Below, in pieces: positions 26,908 through 35,361 of a DNA stretch of 64,000 bases; position 1 is the stretch's first letter; each line of letters begins with the position of its first letter. The stretch is taken from assembly GCF_003048405.1 (NCBI RefSeq), contig NZ_PIQS01000002.1, positions 232,540-296,539 of the forward strand. Reading direction: 5' to 3'. The notes under the pieces were generated by a model. It worked only from the letters and a program-made list of their open reading frames with translations, did no database searches and was not told where the DNA came from. The DNA is from Campylobacter concisus. GTDB lineage: Bacteria > Campylobacterota > Campylobacteria > Campylobacterales > Campylobacteraceae. The position numbers were made by a program, and so were the translations under genes.

Positions 26908-28629
26908 ATGCAAATTTGGGATCTAAAAGCACTTTTTGCAAACGAAAAAGAGTGCGAGCAAAACGCACTAAATTTACAAAAAGAGTGCGAGAAATTTAAA
27001 GATAAATACCTAGAAAATTATGAGAATTTAAAAACAGACGAGTTTTTAAAGGCATTTGGCGAATATGAAAGCTTGATAGCTAAAATTTCAAAAGTAATGA
27101 CTTACGCTTTTTTAAATTTTGCCAAAGATACAAGCAAGGGCGCATTTTATGCAAAGATCGATGAGATAGCGACAAAAGCAAATGAAAATTTGATATTTTT
27201 TGAGATCAAATTTAATGAGTTTAGCCCTAAAAAACAAGAAGAGATCATAAAAAGCTCTAAAAAATATGGCTACTATCTAAGCAATCTCGCTAAAGCAAAA
27301 CCACACCAACTTAGCGTTGCTGAAGAAAGAGTCTTGCTTCGTACCGCAAGCACTGGAGCTGAGGGCTTTTCAAGGCTTTTTGATGAGAGCATGAGCAAGA
27401 TGAGGTTTAAATTTAAAGGCGAACTTTTAAACGAAGAGGAAATTTTAGCAAAGCTTCATGACAACAATCAAAGCGTGCGAAAACTAGCCGCCAAAAGCCT
27501 CTCAAACGAGCTTAGCAAGCACCAGCACCTTCTTGGCTACATATATAATATGATAAAAACTGATCTAAAAACGAGCTGCGAGCTTAGAAATTTCAATCTT
27601 CCTGAAGAGCCAAGACACCTTGAAAATCAAATAACTAAAAAAAGCGTTGATTCGCTCATTGCCGTAACTGAGAAAAATTTTGACCTAGTTGCTAAATTTT
27701 ACGAGCGAAAAAGAGAAATTTTAGGCCTTAAAAAGCTTTATGACTACGATAGATACGCGCCTCTTAGCAGCGAGGGCGAGTATAAATTTGATGAGTGCAA
27801 AAAGATAGTTTTAAAGGCGTTTGGGACATTTTCACCTAAATTTGGCGATATAGCCAAAAGCGCCTTTAGTGACGGCTGGATCGACGTTTATCCAGCGCCA
27901 AACAAGCGAGGTGGCGCATTTTCTCACTCAGGATCAAGCGACACGCACCCTTACGTTTTGCTAAATCACACAAACCAGCGAAGAGACCTTTTCACGCTTG
28001 CTCACGAGCTTGGTCACGCTGTGCATCAAAAGCTATCATATAGCGTAAGCTACCTAAACTCAGACACTCCGCTAACTACGGCTGAGACGGCTTCGGTCTT
28101 TTGTGAGATGCTAGTTTTTGACCACGTAAAAGAAAACCTTAGCAAAAAAGAGAAAATTTCACTGCTCGCTGGCAAGATCGAGGATATATTTGCCACGCTT
28201 TACCGCCAGATAAATTTCACCACCTTTGAAAGGGCCGTGCACGCGCACGAGGGTGAGATCAGCCTAGATGAACTAAATAAAATTTGGCTAAGAGAGAGCA
28301 AAAAGATGTTTGGCAAAAGCGTCACGCTAAACGACTACTACAAAATTTGGTGGAGCTATATCCCGCACTTCATCCACACGCCGTTTTACTGCTACGCCTA
28401 CTCTTATGCGCAGCTTCTAGTGCTTGCACTTTTTGGGCTTTATAAAAGCGGCAAATGCAAAAATTTTGTTGAAATTTACACCGAGTTTTTGAGCCTTGGC
28501 GGCAGCCTTAGTCCAAAGGAGCTTGTAGGTAAATTTGGCTTTGATATCGATGATAAAAATTTCTGGCAGATCGGCATAAACGAGGTTAAAAAACTAGTAG
28601 ATGAGTTTTTAGAAATTTCAAAGGATTAA
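26908..28629 (+). CDS. pepF: Oligoendopeptidase F (M3 family metallopeptidase)
   Basis: This 573-residue cytosolic zinc peptidase probably degrades short peptides. The zinc site is HELGH at 366-370 in LAHELGHAVHQ, with the third ligand region in TTAETASVFCEML about 25 residues later. The N-terminal half is the helical M3 cover domain. No signal peptide is present. The gene is followed by an SspB-like gene after a single nucleotide, so both are probably translated from one message. The same pair sits between sstT and uvrD in C. jejuni. Confidence 0.93.
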   Translation: MQIWDLKALFANEKECEQNALNLQKECEKFKDKYLENYENLKTDEFLKAFGEYESLIAKISKVMTYAFLNFAKDTSKGAFYAKIDEIATKANENLIFFEIKFNEFSPKKQEEIIKSSKKYGYYLSNLAKAKPHQLSVAEERVLLRTASTGAEGFSRLFDESMSKMRFKFKGELLNEEEILAKLHDNNQSVRKLAAKSLSNELSKHQHLLGYIYNMIKTDLKTSCELRNFNLPEEPRHLENQITKKSVDSLIAVTEKNFDLVAKFYERKREILGLKKLYDYDRYAPLSSEGEYKFDECKKIVLKAFGTFSPKFGDIAKSAFSDGWIDVYPAPNKRGGAFSHSGSSDTHPYVLLNHTNQRRDLFTLAHELGHAVHQKLSYSVSYLNSDTPLTTAETASVFCEMLVFDHVKENLSKKEKISLLAGKIEDIFATLYRQINFTTFERAVHAHEGEISLDELNKIWLRESKKMFGKSVTLNDYYKIWWSYIPHFIHTPFYCYAYSYAQLLVLALFGLYKSGKCKNFVEIYTEFLSLGGSLSPKELVGKFGFDIDDKNFWQIGINEVKKLVDEFLEISKD

Positions 28630-28630
28630 G

Positions 28631-29080
28631 ATGTTAGACGAAATTTTAGATGATGAGAAATTTTCACTTTTGATGAAAATGCACGTCTATGAGTGCATTG
28701 ATTTTTTGCTTGAAAAAGGGGTAAATTTCTCAGTTATGGCAAATTTACCGCTAGTTAGCTTTGAGCCAAGCTTACCAGATGAGATAAGCAGGAGCTTTAG
28801 CATGCCAGTCATTATGTTTTCACTTGGTGGTTATACGCTTGAGAGTGCGAAACTAACGCAAGATGAGCTTAGCTTTGAGGCCGGCTTTGGTAGTGAAAAT
28901 TTTGCTTCTGTGGTCTCCTTTCCACTCGGTGCGGTGGTTCAAATTTTGGTTGAAAATAGCCCGATCCTTGTAAATTTTTCTATTCATAAGCCAAAAGAGA
29001 AGCAAGCGGACCACACAAAAAAATCGGTTTCAGTCTTTTTACAAAATCCTAAAAATAAAGATATATTTAAGAAAAAATAG
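28631..29080 (+). CDS. Conserved hypothetical protein with resemblance to SspB (ClpXP adaptor)
   Basis: This 149-residue soluble protein resembles the SspB core: a first helix region (VYECIDFLLEKG), a strand block, then LGGYTLESAKLTQDELSFEAGFG, with the pattern D-E-[VL]-x-F-x-A-x-FG and VVSFPLGAVVQILVEN like the VSVPLAAVLAIYAREN segment of E. coli SspB. After residue 115 comes a charged linker (KPKEKQADHTKK) and a basic tail ending FKKK, placed as the flexible ClpX-binding tail is in SspB. This is my reading of the sequence, not a database result. The gene starts 1 nt after pepF, and smpB lies 4 kb further on. Confidence 0.45.
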   Translation: MLDEILDDEKFSLLMKMHVYECIDFLLEKGVNFSVMANLPLVSFEPSLPDEISRSFSMPVIMFSLGGYTLESAKLTQDELSFEAGFGSENFASVVSFPLGAVVQILVENSPILVNFSIHKPKEKQADHTKKSVSVFLQNPKNKDIFKKK

Positions 29081-29100
29081 TAATTTTAAGCATTTTTAGC

Positions 29101-29106
29101 TAAAAT
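29101..29106 (+). promoter_or_regulatory. Putative -10 box for the uvrD unit
   Basis: TAAAAT within TTTTAGCTAAAATC, 26-31 nt upstream of the uvrD ATG and outside the coding regions. It matches the wording upstream of sstT. Confidence 0.45.
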
Positions 29107-29131
29107 CAAAAGAAAAATTAAAAAGCAAAAA

Positions 29132-31201
29132 ATGGAAAAATTACTATCAAATTTAAACGAATCTCAGCGTGAGGCAGCTACTCATATAGATGGTCCGATG
29201 CTCATACTTGCAGGAGCTGGCAGTGGCAAGACAAAGACCATCACAACTAGGCTTGCCTACCTCATCGGCGAGGTCGGCATAGACGCGGCAAATACACTAA
29301 CTCTTACTTTTACAAACAAAGCCGCCAACGAGATGCGTAGTAGAGCCATGGCGATGCTAAGCCAAAGCGGCAAAAACTATTCGCCACTACTTTGCACTTT
29401 TCATAAATTTGGGCTTTTGTTTTTAAAACTCTATATAGAAAAGCTTGGCAGAAAAAATAACTTCGTCATAATCGACACAGACGATAAAAAACGCATCATC
29501 AAAAGCTTTGAAAGTCCAGTTGCCACGGCGATTTTGTCAAGTGAAATTTCAAATTATAAAAACTCACTTTTAAGCGTCGAAGAGATCTATAAAAATGCAA
29601 ATTTCTCGTCTTTCGATAAGAGCAAGGATAACTTTTACAAGCAAGCTGCTCAAATTTATGAAAAATATGAAGACTATCTCAAAACAAATAATCTTGTTGA
29701 TTTTGACGATTTGCTAGGGCTTACATATAAAATTTTAGACAAAAACGAAGATCTTGCTAGAGAAATTTCAAACCGCTACAAATACATAATGGTCGATGAG
29801 TATCAAGACACAAACGACCTTCAGTATAAACTGCTAAAAAAGCTCTGTCTATGCCACGAAAACATTTGCGTGGTGGGCGATGATGATCAAAGTATCTACG
29901 GCTGGCGCGGTGCGAAAATAGATAATATCTTAAATTTTAAAGATCAGTTTAAAGATGTAAAGATCATTAGACTTGAGAAAAACTACCGCTCGAGCGAGGC
30001 GATACTAAAGGCTGCAAACGAGTTAATAGATCATAACCGCAACCGCCTTGGCAAGAAGCTTGTGGGCACAAAAGGCGAAGGCGAAGCCGTAAATTTGATA
30101 GAGAGCTTTGATGAGAGCGTCGAGGCTGGCAAGATCGCAAAATGTATAAAAGAGCTTTTAAGCAAAGGCGTGCAAGCAAAAGATATCGCGATCTTATACC
30201 GCATAAATGCGCTCTCTCGCTCGCTTGAAGATGGGCTAAATAAAGAGCAGATCGCTTATAAAATGGTCGGCGGCGTAAAATTTTACGAACGAGCTGAGAT
30301 CAAAGATATCATAAGCTACTTAAGGCTTATAAATAATCCAAACGATGATTTTTCAATAAGGCGCATAATCAATCGCCCAAAACGAGGACTAGGCAAAGTG
30401 AGTCTTGATAAGCTTGAAAAAATGGCATTTGAGGGCAAAATTTCCATTTACGAGGCGATCTCAAATATCTCTGATAACGATGAAGCCTTTAGTAAAAAGG
30501 TGAAATCGGCACTTGTTGAGTTTGCGAACAGCCTAAAAGAGCTTCAAGAAAGCAGCTCAGTTTTTGACCTCATAGATAAATTTGAAGCTAAATTTGGCGT
30601 GAAAAAATACTACGAGAGCTTGCCAGATGGTGCTGAAAGAGCGGCGAACATCGACGAGTTTTACGCTGTTTTAAAAGATCAGATCAAGCAAAATCCAAGC
30701 TTTGATCTAGAAGAGTTTTTAAACGAGATCACGCTAACAAGCGAGCAAGACGGCATTAGCAACGAGGCTATAAGCATCATGAGCGTGCATGCGAGCAAGG
30801 GACTTGAGTTTGAGCACCTTTTTGTGATCGGCCTTGAAGAGGGATTTTTCCCGCTCATTGGCGACGGTAGCGACATCGAAGAGGAGCGCAGGCTTGCGTA
30901 CGTGGCGATAACAAGAGCCAAAAAGACACTTAGCCTAAGCTTTGCAAATTCGCGCTTTTACAAGGGTCAGCGCACGAGGCTAAATAAGAGTAGATTTTTA
31001 AGTGAGAGCGGTATCACGCATGGCTCGCTAGTCATCGAACAGAGTAATGAATTTAAAAAAGGCGACTTGGTTAAGCATAAAATTTTTGGTATTGGCAGGG
31101 TGAGCGCGGTTAGCAAGATCAAAAAAGAGTTTAAGCTAACTATAAATTTTGGTGGCAATGTAAGAGAGATAATGTCAAGCTTCGTGGAAAAGGCCGTATG
31201 A
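29132..31201 (+). CDS. uvrD: UvrD/Rep/PcrA-type DNA helicase
   Basis: This 689-residue superfamily 1A 3'-5' helicase acts in repair or replication restart. Motifs: Walker A AGAGSGKTKTI, motif II VDEYQDTND, motif III VVGDDDQSIYGWRGA, motif IV EKNYRS, motif V SVHASKGLEFEHLF and motif VI RRLAYVAITRAKK. It is shorter than E. coli UvrD (720). The C-terminal domain ends with KHKIFGIGRVSAV, similar to the Tudor-like RNAP-contact domain of PcrA/UvrD. The stop overlaps the truB start (ATGA). Rep is an alternative name. Confidence 0.95.
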   Translation: MEKLLSNLNESQREAATHIDGPMLILAGAGSGKTKTITTRLAYLIGEVGIDAANTLTLTFTNKAANEMRSRAMAMLSQSGKNYSPLLCTFHKFGLLFLKLYIEKLGRKNNFVIIDTDDKKRIIKSFESPVATAILSSEISNYKNSLLSVEEIYKNANFSSFDKSKDNFYKQAAQIYEKYEDYLKTNNLVDFDDLLGLTYKILDKNEDLAREISNRYKYIMVDEYQDTNDLQYKLLKKLCLCHENICVVGDDDQSIYGWRGAKIDNILNFKDQFKDVKIIRLEKNYRSSEAILKAANELIDHNRNRLGKKLVGTKGEGEAVNLIESFDESVEAGKIAKCIKELLSKGVQAKDIAILYRINALSRSLEDGLNKEQIAYKMVGGVKFYERAEIKDIISYLRLINNPNDDFSIRRIINRPKRGLGKVSLDKLEKMAFEGKISIYEAISNISDNDEAFSKKVKSALVEFANSLKELQESSSVFDLIDKFEAKFGVKKYYESLPDGAERAANIDEFYAVLKDQIKQNPSFDLEEFLNEITLTSEQDGISNEAISIMSVHASKGLEFEHLFVIGLEEGFFPLIGDGSDIEEERRLAYVAITRAKKTLSLSFANSRFYKGQRTRLNKSRFLSESGITHGSLVIEQSNEFKKGDLVKHKIFGIGRVSAVSKIKKEFKLTINFGGNVREIMSSFVEKAV

Positions 31202-32019
31202 ACGCCATCTTCGTGGCAAACAAGCCAGCTGGCATGAGTTCAAACCACTTTTTAGGGCGACTAAAGAGAAAATACGGCGTTAAAAAGGCTGGATTTTCAG
31301 GCACACTTGATCCATTTGCGAGTGGCTGCCTAATAGTCGCTTTTGGCTCATATACGAAATTTTTTAGATTTTTAGATAAAAGTCCAAAAGTCTATGAAGC
31401 TACGATCTGGCTTGGGGCGAGTAGTCCGAGCATGGACAATGAAAATATCACTGAAATTTCAAATGTAAAAGAGATAAATTTAGAAAAACTTGAAGCCATA
31501 AGAGGTGAGCTGACTGGCAGAATAAGTTACATCCCGCCAAAATTTAGCGCCAAGCACGTAAATGGCACAAGAGCCTATAAGCTAGCTAGAAACGGCGAAG
31601 AATTTGAGCTAAAGACAGAAACAATGGAAATTTTTGATAGCCAAATTTTAAACTATTCGCACCCATTTTTAACTATTCGTCTAAGCGTAAGCGAAGGAAG
31701 TTATATCCGTTCGTATGCAGAAATTTTTGGAAAAAAGCTTGGTTATAATGTAACTTTAAGCTCATTAAAAAGGATAAGTGAAGGTAAATTTTGCTACGAA
31801 AATGAAAAATTTTTGAATATTTGTGATTTTTTAAATATTCAGGGAAATACATACTTTGGGGATATAAACGATATTCTTGATGGTAAGAAATTAAAAATTA
31901 ACGATTTTGAAACACAAAAGCAAGGAATTTATTTGCTAAATTATGATAAATTTATGAGCGTAATCCAAATCACGGATGATACTATAAATTACACTCTAAA
32001 TAAGGTTGAAAAATGTTAA
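31198..32019 (+). CDS. truB: tRNA pseudouridine(55) synthase
   Basis: TruB makes pseudouridine 55 in the T-loop of tRNAs. The 273-residue protein has the N-terminal KPAGMSSNHF motif, the catalytic Asp in GFSGTLDPFASGCL, and later conserved blocks KFSAKHVNGTRAYKLAR and LSVSEGSYIRSYA. The C-terminal PUA domain is much reduced. It overlaps uvrD by 4 nt and csrA by 7 nt, so the uvrD-truB-csrA-ispE-smpB run is a coupled operon. Confidence 0.95.
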   Translation: MNAIFVANKPAGMSSNHFLGRLKRKYGVKKAGFSGTLDPFASGCLIVAFGSYTKFFRFLDKSPKVYEATIWLGASSPSMDNENITEISNVKEINLEKLEAIRGELTGRISYIPPKFSAKHVNGTRAYKLARNGEEFELKTETMEIFDSQILNYSHPFLTIRLSVSEGSYIRSYAEIFGKKLGYNVTLSSLKRISEGKFCYENEKFLNICDFLNIQGNTYFGDINDILDGKKLKINDFETQKQGIYLLNYDKFMSVIQITDDTINYTLNKVEKC

Positions 32020-32243
32020 TCCTAGCAAGAAAAGAAAATGAAGAAATTTTAATAGGAAATGACATAAAAGTTGTCATAGTAAATATTTCAAAAAATACTG
32101 TTAAACTCGGTATAGAAGCGCCACGAAATACAATGATACTAAGAAGCGAACTAGCAAACGATATCAAAAACGAAAATATCCATGCCACAAAAACTGCAAG
32201 CGAAGCCGATATCCACGAGCTAGCCAAAAAAATCGAGAAATGA
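32013..32243 (+). CDS. csrA: Carbon storage regulator CsrA
   Basis: This 76-residue RNA-binding dimer represses or stabilises target mRNAs by binding GGA motifs. The sequence MLILARKENEEILIG is the first beta strand with the conserved Arg6, and NTVKLGIEAPR holds the second RNA-contact region with Arg near residue 38. A short C-terminal helix follows. In C. jejuni CsrA represses flagellin translation, so a link to flagellar control is plausible here; flgB lies 1.9 kb downstream. It overlaps truB (7 nt) and ispE (4 nt). Confidence 0.96.
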   Translation: MLILARKENEEILIGNDIKVVIVNISKNTVKLGIEAPRNTMILRSELANDIKNENIHATKTASEADIHELAKKIEK

Positions 32244-32983
32244 AAAGCTTTGCAAAGATCAATGTCTTTTTGAAGGTAGTTGGCACTAGAGGCAACTACC
32301 ACGAAATTTTATCGCGTTTTATCCTCTGTGAGCAACTTTTTGATGAAATTTATTTTAAAAAGTCAAATTCATTTGCCATAGAATGCAATAACCACGATAT
32401 AAAAGATAACATCATCCAAAAAGCGGTAGATGAGCTAAAAAGAGCCGGCTTTTCAAACGAGCTCGACGAGTTTTTTAGCTCTCATAAAATCATCATCAAC
32501 AAAAATATCCCAATTGGTGCGGGCCTTGGTGGAGGTAGTTCAAATGCCGCCACCTTTTTGCTAATGGTAAATGACGAACTAAATTTAAATATAAAACATG
32601 AAAATTTGATGCAAATAGCCTCCAAAATCGGTGCAGATGTAGCTTTTTTCGTAAGTGGCTACAAGGCAGCAAATGTAAGCGGCATAGGCGAGATCATAGA
32701 AGATTTTAACGATGAAGTGCCAAATTTAAATATCTTCACGCCAAATGTTTTTTGCTCCACACCGATGGTTTATCAAGAATTTAGAAGCAATTTCTTACAA
32801 TACATAGACGTTAATGCTGCAAAAAAGATGCAAAATTTAAAAAGCAAAGAGCTACTTGAAATTTATAAAAACGAGGAGCTAAACGATCTTTTTGCCCCAT
32901 GCTTTAAGCTCTATCCACAAATGAATGAGTTTAAAGATAAATTTCTAAGTGGTAGCGGCAGTAGCGTATTTAGCGTAAAGTAA
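32240..32983 (+). CDS. ispE: 4-(cytidine 5'-diphospho)-2-C-methyl-D-erythritol kinase
   Basis: IspE phosphorylates CDP-methylerythritol in the MEP pathway to isoprenoids. The 247-residue GHMP kinase shows the ATP-binding loop [15 protein letters not shown], an N-terminal [13 protein letters not shown] with the conserved Lys and Asn, DVAFFVSG, and the C-terminal [11 protein letters not shown]. It overlaps csrA by ATGA. It is shorter than the E. coli enzyme (283), mainly in loops. Confidence 0.94.
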   Translation: MKSFAKINVFLKVVGTRGNYHEILSRFILCEQLFDEIYFKKSNSFAIECNNHDIKDNIIQKAVDELKRAGFSNELDEFFSSHKIIINKNIPIGAGLGGGSSNAATFLLMVNDELNLNIKHENLMQIASKIGADVAFFVSGYKAANVSGIGEIIEDFNDEVPNLNIFTPNVFCSTPMVYQEFRSNFLQYIDVNAAKKMQNLKSKELLEIYKNEELNDLFAPCFKLYPQMNEFKDKFLSGSGSSVFSVK

Positions 32984-32994
32984 AAGGTAAAATT

Positions 32995-33450
32995 TTGATA
33001 AAAGATCTAGCAAAAAACAAGAAAGCTTTGCACGACTTTAGCATACTTGAAACCTTCGAGGCTGGCATTGTATTAAAAGGCAGCGAAGTCAAGGCTCTAA
33101 GGGCTGGTAGAGCAAATTTAAAAGATAGCTTTGTGCGCGTCATAAAGGGTGAACTTTTCTTACTAAACGCCCACATTAGCTATCTTGAGACTACACATAG
33201 CGCATTTCGTCCAAATGAGCGAGCAGCCAGAAAACTTTTGATGCATAGAAAGCAGATCGATAAAATTTTTGGTCAAGTCTCACAAGATGGGCTTACTTTG
33301 GTTGTTTTGGCACTTTATCTAAGCGATAAAAACATCGTAAAAGCAAGACTAGCCATTGCAAAAGGTAAAAATTTACACGATAAACGCGAGACTCTAAAAA
33401 GACGCGAGGCAGACAAAGAGGCAAGAGCTGCCATAAAAAGATATATTTAA
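32995..33450 (+). CDS. smpB: SsrA-binding protein SmpB (TTG start)
   Basis: SmpB brings tmRNA to stalled ribosomes for trans-translation. The 151-residue protein shows [33 protein letters not shown] and the C-terminal basic tail [14 protein letters not shown]. The start codon is TTG at 32995; AAGGT lies about 7 nt upstream and no in-frame ATG is available near it. tmRNA itself was not found in this window. It follows ispE after 11 nt and precedes a lipoprotein gene after 8 nt. Confidence 0.95.
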   Translation: MIKDLAKNKKALHDFSILETFEAGIVLKGSEVKALRAGRANLKDSFVRVIKGELFLLNAHISYLETTHSAFRPNERAARKLLMHRKQIDKIFGQVSQDGLTLVVLALYLSDKNIVKARLAIAKGKNLHDKRETLKRREADKEARAAIKRYI

Positions 33451-33458
33451 GGGATAAG

Positions 33459-34055
33459 ATGAAAAATTTACTCGTTTTAATAATCGCTTTATTTACTTTT
33501 TTTGGTTGTGGTGAAGATGAGAGTAGTAGTTTAAATTTTAAAGAATTCAGTCCAAATGAAGAGGTCAAACTTATAGATGTAAGTGGCAAGGAGCTTACTT
33601 TAGTTCGAAAAGATCACGGCTTTGCTATCAAAAATGATGAAAATAAAGTTTTAATGATAGACATTTTTGGTACATTTTGCCCGCCTTGTCAAAAGGAGGC
33701 AGCTGAACTTACAAAATATCAGCTTGAAAACAAAGATAAATTTACACTAATTGGACTAACTCACTTTGAAAATGTCACAAATGAGTATGTTTTGCATGAA
33801 TTTATGCAAAAATTTAATGCCTACTATTTCATAACAAACGATCAAAAGATAAATGACAGACTTGCCGAACAGATCGTAAGAGACATCGAATATAAACACG
33901 AGATCGCACTACCTTTTAAAGTAGTGATAAAAAATGGCGAATATCAAATTTTAACAGACGTAGATAGCGGACAATACGGGGTAAAATACTATCTTGGCGG
34001 CATAAAAGTCACAAAAATGGAAGAAGATCTGGCAAAAATTTATGAGACAAAATAA
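33459..34055 (+). CDS. Thioredoxin-like (TlpA-type) lipoprotein
   Basis: This 198-residue periplasmic thiol protein has a signal peptide and lipobox ending at Cys17 (FFGCGED). The redox pair is CPPC at 74-77 in DIFGTFCPPCQKE, typical of TlpA/ResA-type reductants, followed by a thioredoxin-like fold with a cis-Pro region near ALPFKVV. Such proteins keep apocytochrome heme sites reduced or otherwise act on disulfides. It is the last gene in the uvrD-smpB run; C. jejuni carries a similar gene after smpB. Whether it serves CcsBA cannot be told. Confidence 0.85.
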   Translation: MKNLLVLIIALFTFFGCGEDESSSLNFKEFSPNEEVKLIDVSGKELTLVRKDHGFAIKNDENKVLMIDIFGTFCPPCQKEAAELTKYQLENKDKFTLIGLTHFENVTNEYVLHEFMQKFNAYYFITNDQKINDRLAEQIVRDIEYKHEIALPFKVVIKNGEYQILTDVDSGQYGVKYYLGGIKVTKMEEDLAKIYETK

Positions 34056-34068
34056 ATTTGCCCTATAT

Positions 34069-34086
34069 TTGGAACATCGTTTGCTT
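34069..34086 (+). promoter_or_regulatory. Sigma54 (RpoN) promoter for flgB-flgC-fliE
   Basis: TTGGAAC at 34069-34075 gives the -24 GG (34071-34072), and TTGC at 34081-34084 gives the -12 GC, with exactly 10 nt between GG and GC. The C. jejuni RpoN consensus is GGAA-N6-TTGC. It lies 32 nt before the flgB ATG, and flgBC-fliE are class 2 RpoN genes in Campylobacter. Confidence 0.85.
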
Positions 34087-34117
34087 ATAAAAATGTGAAA
34101 TTTCATAAGGATTTTAA

Positions 34118-34552
34118 ATGTTTGTTTTAGATAAATCAAAATCTAGCCCACTTGTTGAATCAGCCCTTGCAGGTAGAGAGTTACGTCAAAAACTAATCTC
34201 TGGCAATCTTGCAAACGTTGATACACCATTTTATAAAGCTAGAGATATAAGATTTGAAGATGTTTTAAAAGAAAAAGCAAATGAAATTTATAACACTTCA
34301 AGCCAAAAAAAGCTACAACTTGCTAAGACAAACGAAGCACATATGGCTGCAGTTGATTTTCCAAAAAGCGACACAGCTCAAATTTTCTTGCGTGACGGTC
34401 ACATGGCTAGAAACGACGCAAATACAGTTGACCTTGACGTAGAAACAACAGAAATGGGTAAAAACACAGTTATGATAAACGCCCTTGATAACGCATACAA
34501 GGCTCAAAGCAATATCTTTAAAAGCGTAATAGACGCAAGCGCTAAGAACTAG
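34118..34552 (+). CDS. flgB: Flagellar basal-body rod protein FlgB
   Basis: FlgB forms the proximal rod of the flagellum in the periplasm, exported by the flagellar type III system. The 144-residue protein has the rod signature near the N-terminus, LISGNLANVDTPFYKARD, and a helical C-terminus with MINALDNAYKAQSNIFKSVI for coiled-coil assembly. A typical short coding gap of 5 nt separates it from flgC. A clear RpoN promoter precedes it. Confidence 0.95.
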   Translation: MFVLDKSKSSPLVESALAGRELRQKLISGNLANVDTPFYKARDIRFEDVLKEKANEIYNTSSQKKLQLAKTNEAHMAAVDFPKSDTAQIFLRDGHMARNDANTVDLDVETTEMGKNTVMINALDNAYKAQSNIFKSVIDASAKN

Positions 34553-34560
34553 GAGAGATG

Positions 34561-35061
34561 ATGTCATACTTAAATGATTTTGATATTAGTGGATACGGAC
34601 TAAGCGCACAACGCTTCAGGATGAACGTCATCAGCTCAAATATAGCAAATGCTCAAACTACAAGAACAGCTGAAGGTGGGCCATATAGAAGGCAAGAGGT
34701 CATCTTTAAAGAGATGAACTTTGATAAAATTTTAAACGATCAGCTTAAAAGCTCACAAAGTCTGCTTGATTATGAAAATCCGCTTGACGATCCAAGCTCA
34801 CCAAAAAACGCTTACCCTGCCCTAACTAGCGTGATCGTAGATAAAGTGATGCGTGATGATAAGGACTTTCAGCTAAAATATGACCCGAGCCATCCGGACG
34901 CAAATGCAAATGGCTACGTCGCATTTCCAAATATAAATCCAGTCATCGAGATGTCTGACCTGCTTGAAGCAACGAGGGCATATCAAGCAAACGTGGCAGC
35001 CTTTCAAAACGCAAAAACAATAGCACAAAGTGCGATATCACTTATTTCAGGACAAGCATAA
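34561..35061 (+). CDS. flgC: Flagellar basal-body rod protein FlgC
   Basis: FlgC is a second proximal rod protein. The 166-residue protein carries the rod motif SAQRFRMNVISSNIANAQTTRT and a C-terminal helix ending with AFQNAKTIAQSAISL. I take the second of two adjacent ATGs (34561), because AGGAG at 34551-34555 is then better spaced. The stop TAA shares one base with the fliE ATG. Confidence 0.95.
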   Translation: MSYLNDFDISGYGLSAQRFRMNVISSNIANAQTTRTAEGGPYRRQEVIFKEMNFDKILNDQLKSSQSLLDYENPLDDPSSPKNAYPALTSVIVDKVMRDDKDFQLKYDPSHPDANANGYVAFPNINPVIEMSDLLEATRAYQANVAAFQNAKTIAQSAISLISGQA

Positions 35062-35354
35062 TGATAAATAGTATAAATTTAGACAAAATAAATAAAAACG
35101 AAAATTCAAATAAAATAGCAAAAGCAGGCGAAGAAGGCGGCTTTGAAAATGCTCTAAACGACTCTTTAAAAGAGCTAAATAAAGTCCAAATCAACGCAGA
35201 TAAAGCCATAGCTGACCTTGCAACTGGCGAGGTAAAAGATCTTCACCAAGCTGCTATTGCGATAGGCAAAGCAGAGACTAGCATGAAGCTTATGCTAGAA
35301 ATTCGCAACAAAGCACTAAGTGCTTATAAAGAAATTTCTAGAACACAAATTTAA
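35061..35354 (+). CDS. fliE: Flagellar hook-basal body protein FliE
   Basis: FliE links the MS ring to the rod. The 97-residue protein has the usual disordered N-terminus and the FliE block ADLATGEVKDLHQAAIAIGKAETSMKL, followed by a C-terminal helix. Its start overlaps the flgC stop (TAATG), and pbpB follows after 7 nt. Confidence 0.94.
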   Translation: MINSINLDKINKNENSNKIAKAGEEGGFENALNDSLKELNKVQINADKAIADLATGEVKDLHQAAIAIGKAETSMKLMLEIRNKALSAYKEISRTQI

Positions 35355-35361
35355 GTCATTA

